Shown: positions 42,045 through 56,554, numbered from the stretch's first letter. The stretch is DNA of 64,000 bases from Petrosia ficiformis (GCA_947044365.1 OX345651.1:5325926-5389925); one strand, 5' to 3'. Translations and numbers: made by a program. Notes: generated by a model not told the origin, from the sequence alone.

Positions 42045-44998
42045 TAATTATATATATATATAATTATATATATTATGGAATACCTTTTCTAGCTACTAAT
42101 TATATACATACATGTATACTATAATATAGAGTTTTGTATAAGATGCATTAATTACTATTTTAGCACCTGACAATCATTACCACTGCAACATGTATAATTA
42201 TATATATATATATAACAGTTTCTCATAATACAGAGTGAAAATTATAGATAATTATTGTAGCTAAGTAAAATTGTATATCTCATGTCACAATTCATCATTC
42301 AGTTTTCATTTGTTATTCATTCTTTACCCCAGAATATCCACAACGAAATGCTTCTCAAATATTTCCATTATTAATAAAGATTCTGGAATTATCGAGTACT
42401 CTACCGGTTGACCATGAATTCATGTGTCATCTTGTAGAAAATTTGTCTGCTAGTGTACAAGTATTAAGAGGTGAGCCTAACACTAGCAATGGAAGTAGAA
42501 CTGGTACAAGTAGCTCCACCAGCATCATACCCTCTTCCGTGAGAAAGTCAATGCCTAGCTCTGTGCCTGTACCATCAAATTCTAGGTCTGCATTGTCTAA
42601 CTCAGCATTACCTACGACTAGTCGTAGGAGAGCACGTGATGATGGGGAAGAGGGTTCTAGTGGGCATTCTAATCGGCCAAAGCGTCGTAGAATGAGAAGT
42701 GATGCCATTTCAAATGCTGGTGGACAGTCTACACGTACCACTAGGTCTGTTGACAGTGACATTTGTGCAATTAAGAATGTCACCATTCCATCTACATGGA
42801 AACCCGAATGTCCAGAAAAAAAGGGACATCTTTTGATAAGGGTGACAGAATGTGCTTCTGAAAACTCTGATATTCCAGGAGCTGTTGGAATTAAACACGA
42901 CCTTCCAGCTGTGACTAACCCGACAAACGTCACTGCTGTTAGGGAAGAATTGGATAAGCTATACAATGCTGCTTCATCCAAAGTGGTTCGGTATTCTATG
43001 CTAAAAAATCAGTGTGACGTACAATGTTACTATGGCATAGGTAGAGTCATGAATGAGTTGATAAACAAGTCTGCACATCTACACAGTTTTATCAACAGGG
43101 CTAAATACGGAGAATCATATCAACCACACCCTACAGACCCCAATTTATTACAGTTGTGCAGTAAGCCAACAACTGTAGTAAGTATTGCAGAGGGTGACGT
43201 TAGCATTCTCGATAAGCTGGCAGGACACTGCATGAAACGCAGGAAAACAGATGTACTGAGTTCACTGGGCGGGTGTATAACACCTGACTGTCAACTCTGT
43301 CCCACGCTGAAGCGTAGATGGGAACAAACTGGTGTACTTCGGTACCACACCGAAGAGACATGCCAGTCTGGTAATGTAGCCATGTGTGCGGCATCAATGA
43401 AGTACAAGAACACTAGCAAGTCTTCGCTTCATGAATGTCTATTATTTGCTCGATTGTGTCCTCCCACCACCAAGCTTGCCAAAGGTGTTTGTGGTATTCC
43501 AGCTAGTGTCATTGTAAAAGATCTGGTAGATCTGTGCAGGCTTGGGACACAGAGTGACCGAATGTACCTGTGTCGTGATATGGACTTTGTAATAAACGGT
43601 GGAAATGATGCTCTCAGTGCCATCCATTTTGTGGACGGGGACTCAGGGTTTATTGTGACAGACAAATTTGCAGATCTGCAAAAGTATAGCCAATATGGCA
43701 GTGCAGTGCATTTCACAAATGGTGTTTCTGAAACATGGATTCCATTTCGTGAAGCATTTCACGATGCTGTTGAAATATCCCATAAATTTGTGGTGTCAGA
43801 GCATCCTTCATGTAGGCACCCAATTAGTCATGACCTCGGCAGCGTAGGACACTGGAGTGCAATGGCTACACTCCACTCAGCTAAAAAGGTGTACGTACAT
43901 GTAGTGGACGACAAAAGCATTCATCTACCTGACGGTCGTCTCATTGTTACAATCATTGTCCAAAGAGAGAATGATCTGTGGGAGCCTTTAGCCTTGCAGG
44001 TTATCAGAAATGGTGTGTCCTTCTTGACAGAAGAAGGACGCAAGGAAGCACCAAGTGAGTACAAAGTTGCTGAGGTGTTTGCAGAAAAAAACGGGAAAGG
44101 CTTGTATGCCATTCCAAAACACCTCCTCGAGTTTACTGATGAGCCTTTAAATGACAAGAAACAAATAGAAATGTGTAAGTTTACCCAATGCCTAAAAGCA
44201 AATCATGCTACAAAATGTAGATTTGCTGACTGTATGCCATGGAAACTTCGTAGTTTACATTTGGATTTTAATCAGAAACAACTGATTGTCTGTCATAATA
44301 GCCAGCAGTTGCATGTGACTAGATCTAAAGCCAACATTCACCAGTCCATGGTGTTTGTGGCTGAAAGTACCATTCCTAATGCAGGATGTGGTCTTTTCTT
44401 AAGACCACATAGTACTGAAATGTACTTCAGAGCTAGGGATACTCTCTGCTTGTACAGCAGAGAGACCCTGACAGAAGAGCAGATTCAAAATATTTCCAAT
44501 CCAGATTACATACTAGATGTACGTGACTCAATGTTTGTAGATGCAAGTGTGTTTCATGGGTGGAATTTGGGTCGGTTTGTTAATCAAGGTGGTTTACTTG
44601 AAGGGCTTAAACAGTTAGCAACTGACTTTGCCCTGGGACATTTTCAGCTCGATTCTGCTGAGAAAGTTGCTGAAAGTTTTTGCAATGTTATTTATTCACA
44701 GAAGGGAAACACAGTTGTGATAAATGTGAAGGGCAGAGTCCATTGTAACACTAACAACACTGCAAAAGAGCTTTTTGTTAACTATGGTCTGCATAATTAC
44801 TGGATGAATTATATATCAGGGAAAGACAGTGCTTCAATGGATCTGGAGAGTAGAGACGAATTGTCTCAGCTTGTGAGATTCATTGTTGCCACTAATAAAC
44901 GTAGTGGTCATTTGGAGCTTAAACACGCTTATAGTGATGCTCAGGTAGAACAACTTGTTCATATGTGTCCAAGTGTCTGCCCTGTGCAATGTACATGA
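41794..44998 (+). CDS. SET-like domain protein, copy 2
   Basis: Exons 41794-41833 and 42333-44998 encode the same 901 aa as copy 1, including the Asn-Gln substitution in the SET motif. No stop or frameshift distinguishes the copies. Confidence 0.75.
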
Positions 44999-45004
44999 AT
45001 TCAC

Positions 45005-45258
45005 TCCCAGACCAATTCATACTGGTCATATGCTTATAGAAGCACGGTATTGTGCATACCTGTTTCACGCTTTCAATTTGTTTCCAAACAGGAAACATGA
45101 TCCCTGTCCCATCTGGTGACAGTGGATTATCTCCCAGACCAATTCATACTGGTCATATGCTTATAGAAGCACGGTATTGTGCATACCTGTTTCACGCTTT
45201 CAATTTGTTTCCAAACAGGAAACATGATCCCTGTCCCATCTGGTGACAGTGGATTATC
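45005..45258 (+). repeat. 127 bp direct duplication before the ribozyme, copy 2
   Basis: Two adjacent 127 bp units as at 22381-22634. Confidence 0.92.
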
Positions 45259-45266
45259 GCTTTTTT

Positions 45267-45344
45267 GGCCTAGCGTAAGGGACGCCTCCTCGTGGTCTAG
45301 GCTGGTAACTTCTACTTGTAATGTAGAAGGCTAAAGGTCCCTTG
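45267..45344 (+). ncRNA. HDV-like self-cleaving ribozyme, copy 2
   Basis: The sequence is identical to 22643-22720 and keeps every paired position. The candidate catalytic cytosine is at 45331 and predicted cleavage is before G45267. Confidence 0.9.
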
Positions 45345-45397
45345 AAGATTTCTGAAAGAAATATAGTCAAAAACAGTTAGTTAATCTACATGTAGAC

Positions 45398-45619
45398 TTG
45401 AAAATTATGTTCACTCTACTTACATACAATTGTAGACACACAGATGTCACAGCAAGGTTGTACGTCAGAGCTGAAGGACTGTGTGGAGCTCAGATGAAGA
45501 AAGAGTTTATCAAGTGTCATATGATCCAGGCTGTTAACAATTATTATAACTTTATTTTTTGTTCTACACAAAACAACAATTGTACTTACATACATGTATC
45601 GATAAGGTATGCATCATAA
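45398..45619 (+). CDS. Short open frame after the ribozyme, copy 2, uncertain
   Basis: Same 73-residue frame as 22774-22995. No family recognised. Confidence 0.25.
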   Translation: MKIMFTLLTYNCRHTDVTARLYVRAEGLCGAQMKKEFIKCHMIQAVNNYYNFIFCSTQNNNCTYIHVSIRYAS

Positions 45620-46020
45620 TTAATGGAGTAATGTAATTAAGAAATGTTATTTTAATTTTGTACTTCACTTAGTCATTTAAATGTTTGTAAGCTAATCATA
45701 ATTATGGATTGTATCTTGTTTGTAAAGAAACTATTTTTGAGTGATAAACATCTAGTATAGTGACATATCCAATAAATGTTTTAACCAATTCTACATTTAA
45801 GTGGGAATTATGAGATGATAACATATCAAATAATCAATCAAGCTACATAGGCATGTTTAATGGGTTTAGATGTGAATGTCTGAACACACTCTGAGTGAGC
45901 AAATGCTATTAACAACCTTTTACATATGTTGAGTGTAATATTACATTAAAACAGGAAGAAATGGGTGTAACTAAAAATCCATCCGCTGTAGCTAAAACGA
46001 ATCTGAACACAACAACTCAA

Positions 46021-46287
46021 TTAACAATACTGAAAGTTGTGTTGGCTCTGTAGTTTTCTATCTGTTGCAATGTTAATCAGTCTGTTGTACAAAATGTTTA
46101 ATTTTGTCTGTAGGCGTTCACGTGAGCTCCACCCTAACTTACATGTAAATACATGCCTTCCATCAATGCCACAATACAAAACTATTACCCACAAAAATAG
46201 ATAGAAAAAAATAGCTAGAATGGTTAGTAGAGCTATTTGGAGGCGGCTTCCTGTATCAAAACCCCAATGATTGCAGCAAAAACCCAT
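46021..46287 (-). CDS. Possible small membrane protein, copy 2, uncertain
   Basis: Same 88-residue frame with one hydrophobic segment as 23397-23663. Confidence 0.22.
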   Translation of the reverse strand: MGFCCNHWGFDTGSRLQIALLTILAIFFYLFLWVIVLYCGIDGRHVFTCKLGWSSRERLQTKLNILYNRLINIATDRKLQSQHNFQYC

Positions 46288-46526
46288 AAGGACATATGTC
46301 CCTTGATTTTTCCATGTTTACATTGCCATTTTTGATCACTGGGGTGCCAGCTTGATGTTTGTGGAATACATATATGCAATGCATTCTACCATTTATCTAT
46401 TTTTGAAATTAAAGAAAGAGACATATTTCAGGGACATAGATTCTATATAGATGTTACAATACACATATAGGGCAAGGGCAGCCACTCCCCTCTTTCAGAC
46501 AGTTTTGGCGGGCTGATGGATATTGG

Positions 46527-49500
46527 AATTGCCTTGTTTAAACCCTCTGATCTCCTATCTGGAAGATCTTTCAGGGTTAATGTAACCAGTTTAACTGGTT
46601 GTAACCAACCTCACCTGAGGTTGTAAAGGCAATACAGACAACGGCAGGTCTCTTACACTCACTGGTCTTGACTGACCTTACAGAGTGAAAGCAATCTCTT
46701 GATGAGATTGTAGAGACAATTGTGGTATTGTCCCTTTATGCTCTTTGATATTTGTCATTCAGAGCAACAGCAACCATTTTAGGTTGTAAGGGACATTGTT
46801 ATGGTGGTGCAGGTCAGCCATTTTGAAGTTCTTGGTATTTACAACCACCAGTGTAATAGTAGATATGTCAAGGATTGGAGTTCATCTTGGTAAGTTTTGA
46901 ATAAAGTGAGGGGGATGTACTGTATGTTGTGAGAACATTTGATTGTAATCTACGTAATTGCCTTGTTTAAACCCTCTGATCTCAAGATCTTTCAGGGTTA
47001 ATGTAACCAGTTTAACTGGTTGTAACATACCTCATCTGAGGTTGTAAAGGCAATACAGAGCACAGCAGGTCTCTTACACTCACTGGTCTTGATTGACCTT
47101 ACAGAGTGAAAGCAATCTCTTGATGAGAATTGTAGAGGCATTGTTCCTTTATGCTCTTTGATATTTGTCATTCAGAGCAACAGCAACCATTTTAGATTGT
47201 AAGGGACATTGTTTTGGTGGTGCATGTCAGCCATTTTAAAGTTCTTGTTTCAGTAAGTCACATGTTTACCCACTGTAATAGGAGCTGTAATAGATATGTC
47301 AAAGAATGAAGTTCATTTAGGATAATTCTACTTAAAGTGAGGGTGATGTACTGTATGTTGTGAGAACATTTGATTGTAATCTACGTAATTGCCTTGTTTA
47401 AACCCTCTGATCTCAAGATCTTTCAGGGTTAATGTAACCAGTTTAACTGGTTGTAACATACCTCATCTGAGGTTGTAAAGGCAATACAGAGCACAGCAGG
47501 TCTCTTACACTCACTGGTCTTGATTGACCTTACAGAGTGAAAGCAATCTCTTGATGAGAATTGTAGAGGCATTGTTCCTTTATGCTCTTTGATATTTGTC
47601 ATTCAGAGCAACAGCAACCATTTTAGATTGTAAGGGACATTGTTTTGGTGGTGCATGTCAGCCATTTTAAAGTTCTTGTTTCAGTAAGTCACATGTTTAC
47701 CCACTGTAATAGGAGCTGTAATAGATATGTCAAAGAATGAAGTTCATTTTGGATAATTCTACTTAAAGTGAGGGTGATGTACTGTATGTTGTGAGAACAT
47801 TTGATTATAAGCCACGTAATTGCCTTGTTTAAACCCTCTGATCTCAAGATCTTTCAGGGTTAATGTAACCAGTTTAACTGGTTGTAACATACCTCATCTG
47901 AGGTTGTAAAGGCAATACAGAGCACAGCAGGTCTCTTACACTCACTGGTCTTGATTGACCTTACAGAGTGAAAGCAATCTCTTGATGAGAATTGTAGAGG
48001 CATTGTTCCTTTATGCTCTTTGATATTTGTCATTCAGAGCAACAGCAACCATTTTAGATTGTAAGGGACATTGTTTTGGTGGTGCATGTCAGCCATTTTA
48101 AAGTTCTTGTTTCAGTAAGTCACATGTTTACCCACTGTAATAGGAGCTGTAATAGATATGTCAAAGAATGAAGTTCATTTTGGATAATTCTACTTAAAGT
48201 GAGGGTGATGTACTGTATGTTGTGAGAACATTTGATTGTAATCTACGTAATTGCCTTGTTTAAACCCTCTGATCTCAAGATCTTTCAGGGTTAATGTAAC
48301 CAGTTTAACTGGTTGTAACATACCTCATCTGAGGTTGTAAAGGCAATACAGAGCACAGCAGGTCTCTTACACTCACTGGTCTTGATTGACCTTACAGAGT
48401 GAAAGCAATCTCTTGATGAGAATTGTAGAGGCATTGTTCCTTTATGCTCTTTGATATTTGTCATTCAGAGCAACAGCAACCATTTTAGATTGTAAGGGAC
48501 ATTGTTTTGGTGGTGCATGTCAGCCATTTTAAAGTTCTTGTTTCAGTAAGTCACATGTTTACCCACTGTAATAGGAGCTGTAATAGATATGTCAAAAAAT
48601 GAAGTTCATTTTGGATAATTCTACTTAAAGTGAGGGTGATGTACTGTATGTTGTGAGAACATTTGATTGTAATCTACGTAATTGCCTTGTTTAAACCCTC
48701 TGATCTCAAGATCTTTCAGGGTTAATGTAACCAGTTTAACTGGTTGTAACATACCTCATCTGAGGTTGTAAAGGCAATACAGAGCACAGCAGGTCTCTTA
48801 CACTCACTGGTCTTGATTGACCTTACAGAGTGAAAGCAATCTCTTGATGAGAATTGTAGAGGCATTGTTCCTTTATGCTCTTTGATATTTGTCATTCAGA
48901 GCAACAGCAACCATTTTAGATTGTAAGGGACATTGTTTTGGTGGTGCATGTCAGCCATTTTAAAGTTCTTGTTTCAGTAAGTCACATGTTTACCCACTGT
49001 AATAGGAGCTGTAATAGATATGTCAAAAAATGAAGTTCATTTTGGATAATTCTACTTAAAGTGAGGGTGATGTACTGTATGTTGTGAGAACATTTGATTA
49101 TAAGCCACGTAATTGCCTTGTTTAAACCCTCTGATCTCAAGATCTTTCAGGGTTAATGTAACCAGTTTAACTGGTTGTAACATACCTCATCTGAGGTTGT
49201 AAAGGCAATACAGAGCACAGCAGGTCTCTTACACTCACTGGTCTTGATTGACCTTACAGAGTGAAAGCAATCTCTTGATGAGAATTGTAGAGGCATTGTT
49301 CCTTTATGCTCTTTGATATTTGTCATTCAGAGCAACAGCAACCATTTTAGATTGTAAGGGACATTGTTTTGGTGGTGCATGTCAGCCATTTTAAAGTTCT
49401 TGTTTCAGTAAGTCACATGTTTACCCACTGTAATAGGAGCTGTAATAGATATGTCAAAGAATGAAGTTCATTTTGGATAATTCTACTTAAAGTGAGGGTG

Positions 49501-49754
49501 ATGTACTGTATGTTGTGAGAACATTTGATTATAAGCCACGTAATTGCCTTGTTTAAACCCTCTGATCTCAAGATCTTTCAGGGTTAATGTAACCAGTTTA
49601 ACTGGTTGTAACATACCTCATCTGAGGTTGTAAAGGCAATACAGAGCACAGCAGGTCTCTTACACTCACTGGTCTTGATTGACCTTACAGAGTGAAAACA
49701 ATCTCTCGATGGGGATTGTAGAGACAATTGTGGTATTGTCCCTTTAATATCTAT
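46527..49754 (+). repeat. 431 bp cloverleaf-core satellite, copy 2
   Basis: Eight units with the same order of linker variants as in copy 1. Identity of unit order and number across a tandem array of this kind suggests that the two element copies separated very recently. Confidence 0.93.
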
Positions 49755-49854
49755 CATTTAGAGCGACAGTATGTTTTTTAGGTTTTAACCATATTTATAG
49801 ATATTTTCACTGAGATATACATGTATGCTGTGTTGTACAATATTCATAGCCAAG

Positions 49855-50198
49855 ATGCCACCAAATTATGTCTCTAGAGAAGTGAATCAACAGATGACTC
49901 ACCAATATGAATATCATTTAGAAGAAACCAGAGAAATTTTTCAACAGGTGAGTCAGCATTATTTAACCACAATTTTTTTAAACCAGTATCATAGCAATTA
50001 TAGCACTTATGTTTGACAACCACATATTATTGTTGTGAAGTATAATATTTAAATTTGAAGAAACCTTTAATATACAATACACAAGTATGAATATATAATA
50101 CGTATTATACTTTTTAGTGTGTGACTCCATTAGAAATAATTGTAGGGAAACATGATGTATTCATGAATGAAATGTTAACTCTCTCTCTTTTTTTGTAA
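49855..50198 (+). CDS. Possible small two-exon gene, copy 2, uncertain
   Basis: Exons 49855-49947 and 50118-50198 correspond to 27231-27574 with the same splice sites. Confidence 0.35.
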
Positions 50199-50468
50199 AC
50201 AGAAGCTGTGTTATTAGTTAGCAATACAAACAAAAGAACTAACTTACTATTATATATAATATTTGCATATTTATACCTATTTTTTTAATTCTTGTACTTT
50301 CTCACAAAGATACTCTTTTTGTTTCTAAATCTTCAATGAAACACAAAGTATAAACATGCTCGCTACATTTTCTATTGTACATGATCTAGCAATAGTGACT
50401 GGATAATAATGAAAATTTTAAATGTCCCTGTGAAACTAAACACCCGAGTAATTAGTGACAATTGAACT

Positions 50469-50794
50469 CCAGGTTATGGAATGTAATGTGTCAATTGATG
50501 GCAGACAACACTTGATTCATATATTACGTGAAAATCTATGTGTTAATGTCCCCTGAGGAAACTTCACTTAACACATTATCATGTACAGAAATGGGATAGC
50601 AAAATCAATAATCCACAAACTAGACCGGGAGGGTATCAGAAACCAATAATCAATTTTATATACATACTGTGTGTATGTTGGGTAATGGTATAATTTGAGC
50701 ATTAACATGATAATTTTTATAAGTATTAATTATATTATAATATTATGTAATCATTACTATTCTATACTTGTCTTCTTTTCCTTGACCATTTACG
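50469..50794. repeat. Left arm of inverted repeat, copy 2
   Basis: Counterpart of 27845-28170; pairs with 53559-53893. Confidence 0.82.
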
Positions 50795-51654
50795 GGGTCT
50801 CTTCCTTCCTTCGCCACCTTCTCCTTTGTCATATGTTCCTTCCTGCTTCTTCCTTTTTTTTCTTTCTCTGTACTTTTTATTGATGTTTTTCTGTGATCAA
50901 AGCAAGTGCTTAGTAATTACTTTCCTTCCATAATGCTAATACTCATTGTTGACACTTACTCTAAAAAATACACCGTAATGATGAGAACAAAGTGTTCTTC
51001 TTGTTTTTTTATTGCAGTATTCTATGATGCATTTTTTCTTTTGTGTGTGTGATAGGTAAAATTTAAGTACAAACAGTATCATTACTTACCCAGCTGTGGT
51101 ACATGTTTTTTTTAATATTTTCCTGCATATGCACATGTTAAAATTATATGACATAACTAAAAGTAAATTTACTCTTTACCTCTACTTTCTCCCAACATGG
51201 TTTACAAAACTACATGAGTAAGACAAAATGCATGAGTAAGACAAAATTACAACATAAATTAGGTTTTCATACACTGTTGTCTGTTGCCCTCTCACTACAC
51301 TCCCTTCCAATGCAGAAAGGTTGGGCACATGTAAAGTGCTGCAAATAGAAATTAAACAGTTACTTGTGCAGTGAAAAATTGATTTATTGCATACATCGGA
51401 AGATCCAGATGAGAGTTCTTCCTGTGAAATTTAATGCATAATAATACTATAGCAATTGCTACTTGCGATACATTGATCTTATTTCCATTGCAGTGAAATG
51501 ACAATAATATTACTTGAAATGAAAATATCTTACCTTCTCAATTTCTGTATCTGATTCAGTCTAATAATACAGAAGTAATTATGTATATAAAAGCACAATC
51601 TTCACTCTTTATTCATGATGGAATGAAACTAACCTTCACTTCTTTCTCTGCCAT
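50762..51654 (-). CDS. Small basic Cys-containing protein, spliced paralogue (6 exons), copy 2
   Basis: Exons 51654-51634, 51560-51534, 51421-51395, 51338-51273, 51122-51090 and 50890-50762 give the same 100 aa as copy 1, all joined in phase 0. A TATA-like sequence lies at 51695-51703. Confidence 0.72.
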
Positions 51655-52226
51655 TCTTTGTTACAACACTAAATTTTGCAGGAAGTGCTAGTGCATTTAT
51701 ATATAGATAATTAATTATTGTTATTAAATAGTTGAAATATTTCCATGGAATTTTCAGTTAGATAGTCTTTATAGGTAATTAATCATTCTATGGTTTCAGC
51801 ATGTCATGATAAATCATTTTGCATCACATGTGCAGAACGTGTTTGAGCGTTATAGTTAGCAATTTTAAATCATTATTAATAACAATGGAAAGGACAATGT
51901 GTACATTAAAAAAAATGACAAATAGCATATCAATAACAGTACATAGTATAGTCATTATTTTCTCATTAATTCTTGCCCACCATACATCGTATATACCACT
52001 TTGGAGAAAAGTACATAGTACTCTCTTCCTACTCTTCCTTCTGTTTCTTTGATCATCAACTAAACAGAGAGAGAGGATGTCATATTATTAGTTGTGCATT
52101 AATCATAACTTCATTATTATATATTGCACAGTAGGAAGATATTAGGCTAGACCATTCCTCCTACAAAATTTTGTGTAAGTGGAGTTATATATGTACATGT
52201 ACTTTGTATTCATTATTAGAAACTTC

Positions 52227-52311
52227 GGGTTCTAAGCCCCTCCCTCCTATGCCCAAGGTGCTTAGCAGGCATGCCTGCATAGGCACCTCAGCCACAAGAG
52301 GGAGGGAACCC
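52227..52311 (+). other. GC-rich nested hairpin, copy 2
   Basis: Same three stacked stems as 29603-29687. Confidence 0.6.
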
Positions 52312-52820
52312 TCCAAAAATTTGCACCCCATTTACTCCACTGATATAAATAAAAACCTAAGGTTGGGGGCTTGTGAATTTGTAGCACAAAGTTCTGGCTT
52401 ATAAACAACTACACTCTCATCATTGTTGTGGGTTTCTAAAATATAGCCTCCTGTAGGGTGTTGTGGTTCAGATAACTATATTCATTTTAGACTTATTACA
52501 CCTCCAAAATTCTAGCACACAGTTAAGCAGCATATTATACATGTAAATTATTACAAACAGGTAAGTACATATGTGTATATGTCACGTGGCTGGGCATGTA
52601 AGTAAGTACAAGCGTACATAATATAAAATAGTTCTTTAATTAATTGCTTGTTACTAATAATTATTATGAAGTTGAATTTCTTTGATATTGCATGTACACC
52701 TTTATGGTACAGTGGTAAAGCTTCATGATTAAACACCTATAAATTCAATTTCTCTGATCATGAAGGTGTTTACTTACAGCTAAAGGATGAAAGGAAATGG
52801 AATGCAATATTTAGAAAGGG

Positions 52821-52828
52821 TATAAAAG
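52821..52828 (+). promoter_or_regulatory. TATA box of the intronless small gene, copy 2
   Basis: TATAAAAG 41 bp before the ATG at 52862. Confidence 0.65.
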
Positions 52829-52861
52829 ACAAGCACAGTTTGAAAGTGTTCATTTATAGTC

Positions 52862-53212
52862 ATGGCAGAAAAAGAAATACCAGATGAAATCATTGAGTTA
52901 TTGAAAAGGAAATGGAAAGAAATGAGCAGCAGTACTAGTACTGATCATGAACAGTCAGACCCTAAAAGGGGAAAATATACAGAACATCAAAGGTGTAAAA
53001 ACTGCACCTGCTATAGTTGCTGTAGGCACATGTGGATCTGCAAACATTGCAGTATAAAAAAAGAAGTGTTCCACAAATGGACCAACCAAGACAGACAAGA
53101 GAAAGAAAGGAGAGAGAGAGCAAGAAAAAGAGCTGCAGGAGGAAGTAAAGGAGGAGAGAGTAAAGGAGGAGAGAGTAGTGGAAGATCTATAGAAGACAAG
53201 GAAAAGAATTAA
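52862..53212 (+). CDS. Small basic Cys-cluster protein, intronless paralogue, copy 2
   Basis: The 116 aa product is the same as at 30238-30588, with the Cys/His cluster at residues 45-63 and the basic Gly-rich tail. Confidence 0.75.
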   Translation: MAEKEIPDEIIELLKRKWKEMSSSTSTDHEQSDPKRGKYTEHQRCKNCTCYSCCRHMWICKHCSIKKEVFHKWTNQDRQEKERRERARKRAAGGSKGGESKGGESSGRSIEDKEKN

Positions 53213-53213
53213 G

Positions 53214-53405
53214 TAAATAATTTAAAATAATTTGTTTATGTATAGTAAATAATTTAAAATAATTTGTTTATGTATAGTAAATAATTTAAAATAATTTGTT
53301 TATGTATAGTAAATAATTTAAAATAATTTGTTTATGTATAGTAAATAATTTAAAATAATTTGTTTATGTATAGTAAATAATTTAAAATAATTTGTTTATG
53401 TATAG
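53214..53405 (+). repeat. 32 bp tandem repeat, six copies, copy 2
   Basis: Same six-unit array as 30590-30781 directly after the stop codon. Confidence 0.95.
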
Positions 53406-53558
53406 TAAAATAAATTTAGTAAATTCATTTGAAACTATTTCTTAATTTTAGTAAATTAATATGAAGTTGTTAAGTGGGAATGGGTGCATGCAATTAATAA
53501 CACGAGTAAGTAAGTATACATATATCACATGGCTGGGCTTTAATAGGACCTATATGCC

Positions 53559-53893
53559 CATAAATGGTCAAAGAAGAGAAGACAACTGTACAATAATAAT
53601 GTTTACATATAATATAATTAATATTTTTATAATTTAGTAATAAAAATTATCATGTTAATGCTCAAATTATACCATTACCCAACATACATACAGTATGTAT
53701 GTAAAACTAATTATTGGTTTCTGATACCCTCCCAATCTAGTTTGTGGATTATTGACTTTGCTATCCCATTTCTGTACATGATAATGTGTTAAGTGAAGTG
53801 TTTCCTCAGGCCAGATCAACACATAGATTTTCACATAATATATGAATCAAGTGTTGTTTGCTATCAATTGACACATTACATTCCATAACCTGG
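53559..53893. repeat. Right arm of inverted repeat, copy 2
   Basis: Counterpart of 30935-31269, including the relic of the spliced gene's last exon at 53559-53590. Confidence 0.8.
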
Positions 53894-54136
53894 TGACATG
53901 TATCACATCCAGATGATTATTACAAACTACACATATAACAGGACACAAGCTTAAGTGGGAACGGGTGCATCCTATTACCTACAGCAATGCACACAGGTAT
54001 GTATATATTAATATGAAGTTGTACAGGAGTAACTAAGTATGCATATATCACATGGCTGGGCTTTAATAGCTAGGAGTTACATGTATATGTTAACACAATG
54101 GAAATTAAAGGGTTAAGAAGCATAATATACATGTAA

Positions 54137-54242
54137 ATTATTACAAACTACAGATGCAAACAGTTGATCCTTACCCTCATTCTAAGCGACAAACTTGTCT
54201 GTAAAACATCACTCTTTGGCGAGATCAAGAGATAGACAGATC

Positions 54243-54290
<48 letters not shown>

Positions 54291-54741
54291 GAGTTAGATG
54301 GATAGAAGAAGAGGAAGAAAAGGAAGAGAAGAGAGAGAGGAACGTCAAATGAATGAATGAATAAGAATTATTACTGCATGTGACATCAATCACATCCAGA
54401 TGATTATTACAAACTACACATATAACAGGACACAAGGTTACGTGGCAATGGCTGGGCTTCAATAGGAACTATATGCAAACACAACGGGAATGCACACAGT
54501 TCACACATTTATGTATATATGAATACCAAGTTGTCCGTCCATGGTTAAGTGGGGATGGCTGGGCTTTAATAGGAACTATATGCACACAGTTAAGCAGTAT
54601 AATAATACATGTAAATTATAAGAAAGTACACATGCAAACAGCTGATCCTTACCCTTGTTCCCTTGTTCTTGGCAATAAGAAAGAATGAAGGCTCTATAAA
54701 TTATCCTTAAGCAAGACTGATAGATAGACAGCTAGATAGAG

Positions 54742-54780
<39 letters not shown>

Positions 54781-55190
54781 GGAACGTCAAATAAATGAAT
54801 GAATAAGAATTATTATTGCATGTGACATCAATCACATCCAGATGATTATTACAAACTACACATATAACAGGACACAAGGTTACGTGGCAATGGCTGGGCT
54901 TCAATAGGAACTATATGCAAACACAACGGGAATGCACACAGTTCACACATTTATGTATATATGAATACCAAGTTGTCCGTCCATGGTTAAGTGGGGATGG
55001 CTGGGCTTTAATAGGAACTATATGCACACAGTTAAGCAGTATAATAATACATGTAAATTATAACAAAGTACACATGCAAACAGCTGATCCTTACCCTTGT
55101 TCCCTTGTTCTTGGCAATAAGAAAGAATGAAGGCTCTATAAACCTTCCATTATCCTTAAGCAAGACTGATAGATAGACAGCTAGATAGAG

Positions 55191-55229
<39 letters not shown>

Positions 55230-55632
55230 GGAACGTCAAATAAATGAATGAATAAGAATTATTATTGCATGTGACATCAATCACATCCAGATGATTATTA
55301 CAAACTACACATATAACAGGACACAAGGTTACGTGGCAATGGCTGGGCTTCAATAGGAACTATATGCAAACACAACGGGAATGCACACAGTTCACACATT
55401 TATGTATATATGAATACCAAGTTGTCCGTCCATGGTTAAGTGGGGATGGCTGGGCTTTAATAGGAACTATATGCACACAGTTAAGCAGTATAATAATACA
55501 TGTAAATTATAACAAAGTACACATGCAAACAGCTGATCCTTACCCTTGTTCCCTTGTTCTTGGCAATAAGAAAGAATGAAGGCTCTATAAATTATCCTTA
55601 AGCAAGACTGATAGATAGACAGCTAGATAGAG

Positions 55633-55667
<35 letters not shown>

Positions 55668-56077
55668 GGAACGTCAAATAAATGAATGAATAAGAATTAT
55701 TATTGCATGTGACATCAATCACATCCAGATGATTATTACAAACTACACATATAACAGGACACAAGGTTACGTGGCAATGGCTGGGCTTCAATAGGAACTA
55801 TATGCAAACACAACGGGAATGCACACAGTTCACACATTTATGTATATATGAATACCAAGTTGTCCGTCCATGGTTAAGTGGGGATGGCTGGGCTTTAATA
55901 GGAACTATATGCACACAGTTAAGCAGTATAATAATACATGTAAATTATAACAAAGTACACATGCAAACAGCTGATCCTTACCCTTGTTCCCTTGTTCTTG
56001 GCAATAAGAAAGAATGAAGGCTCTATAAACCTTCCATTATCCTTAAGCAAGACTGATAGATAGACAGCTAGATAGAG

Positions 56078-56116
<39 letters not shown>

Positions 56117-56519
56117 GGAACGTCAAATAAATGAATGAATAAGAATTATTATTGCATGTGACATCAATCACATCCAGATGATTATTACAAACTACACATA
56201 TAACAGGACACAAGGTTACGTGGCAATGGCTGGGCTTCAATAGGAACTATATGCAAACACAACGGGAATGCACACAGTTCACACATTTATGTATATATGA
56301 ATACCAAGTTGTCCGTCCATGGTTAAGTGGGGATGGCTGGGCTTTAATAGGAACTATATGCACACAGTTAAGCAGTATAATAATACATGTAAATTATAAC
56401 AAAGTACACATGCAAACAGCTGATCCTTACCCTTGTTCCCTTGTTCTTGGCAATAAGAAAGAATGAAGGCTCTATAAATTATCCTTAAGCAAGACTGATA
56501 GATAGACAGCTAGATAGAG

Positions 56520-56554
<35 letters not shown>

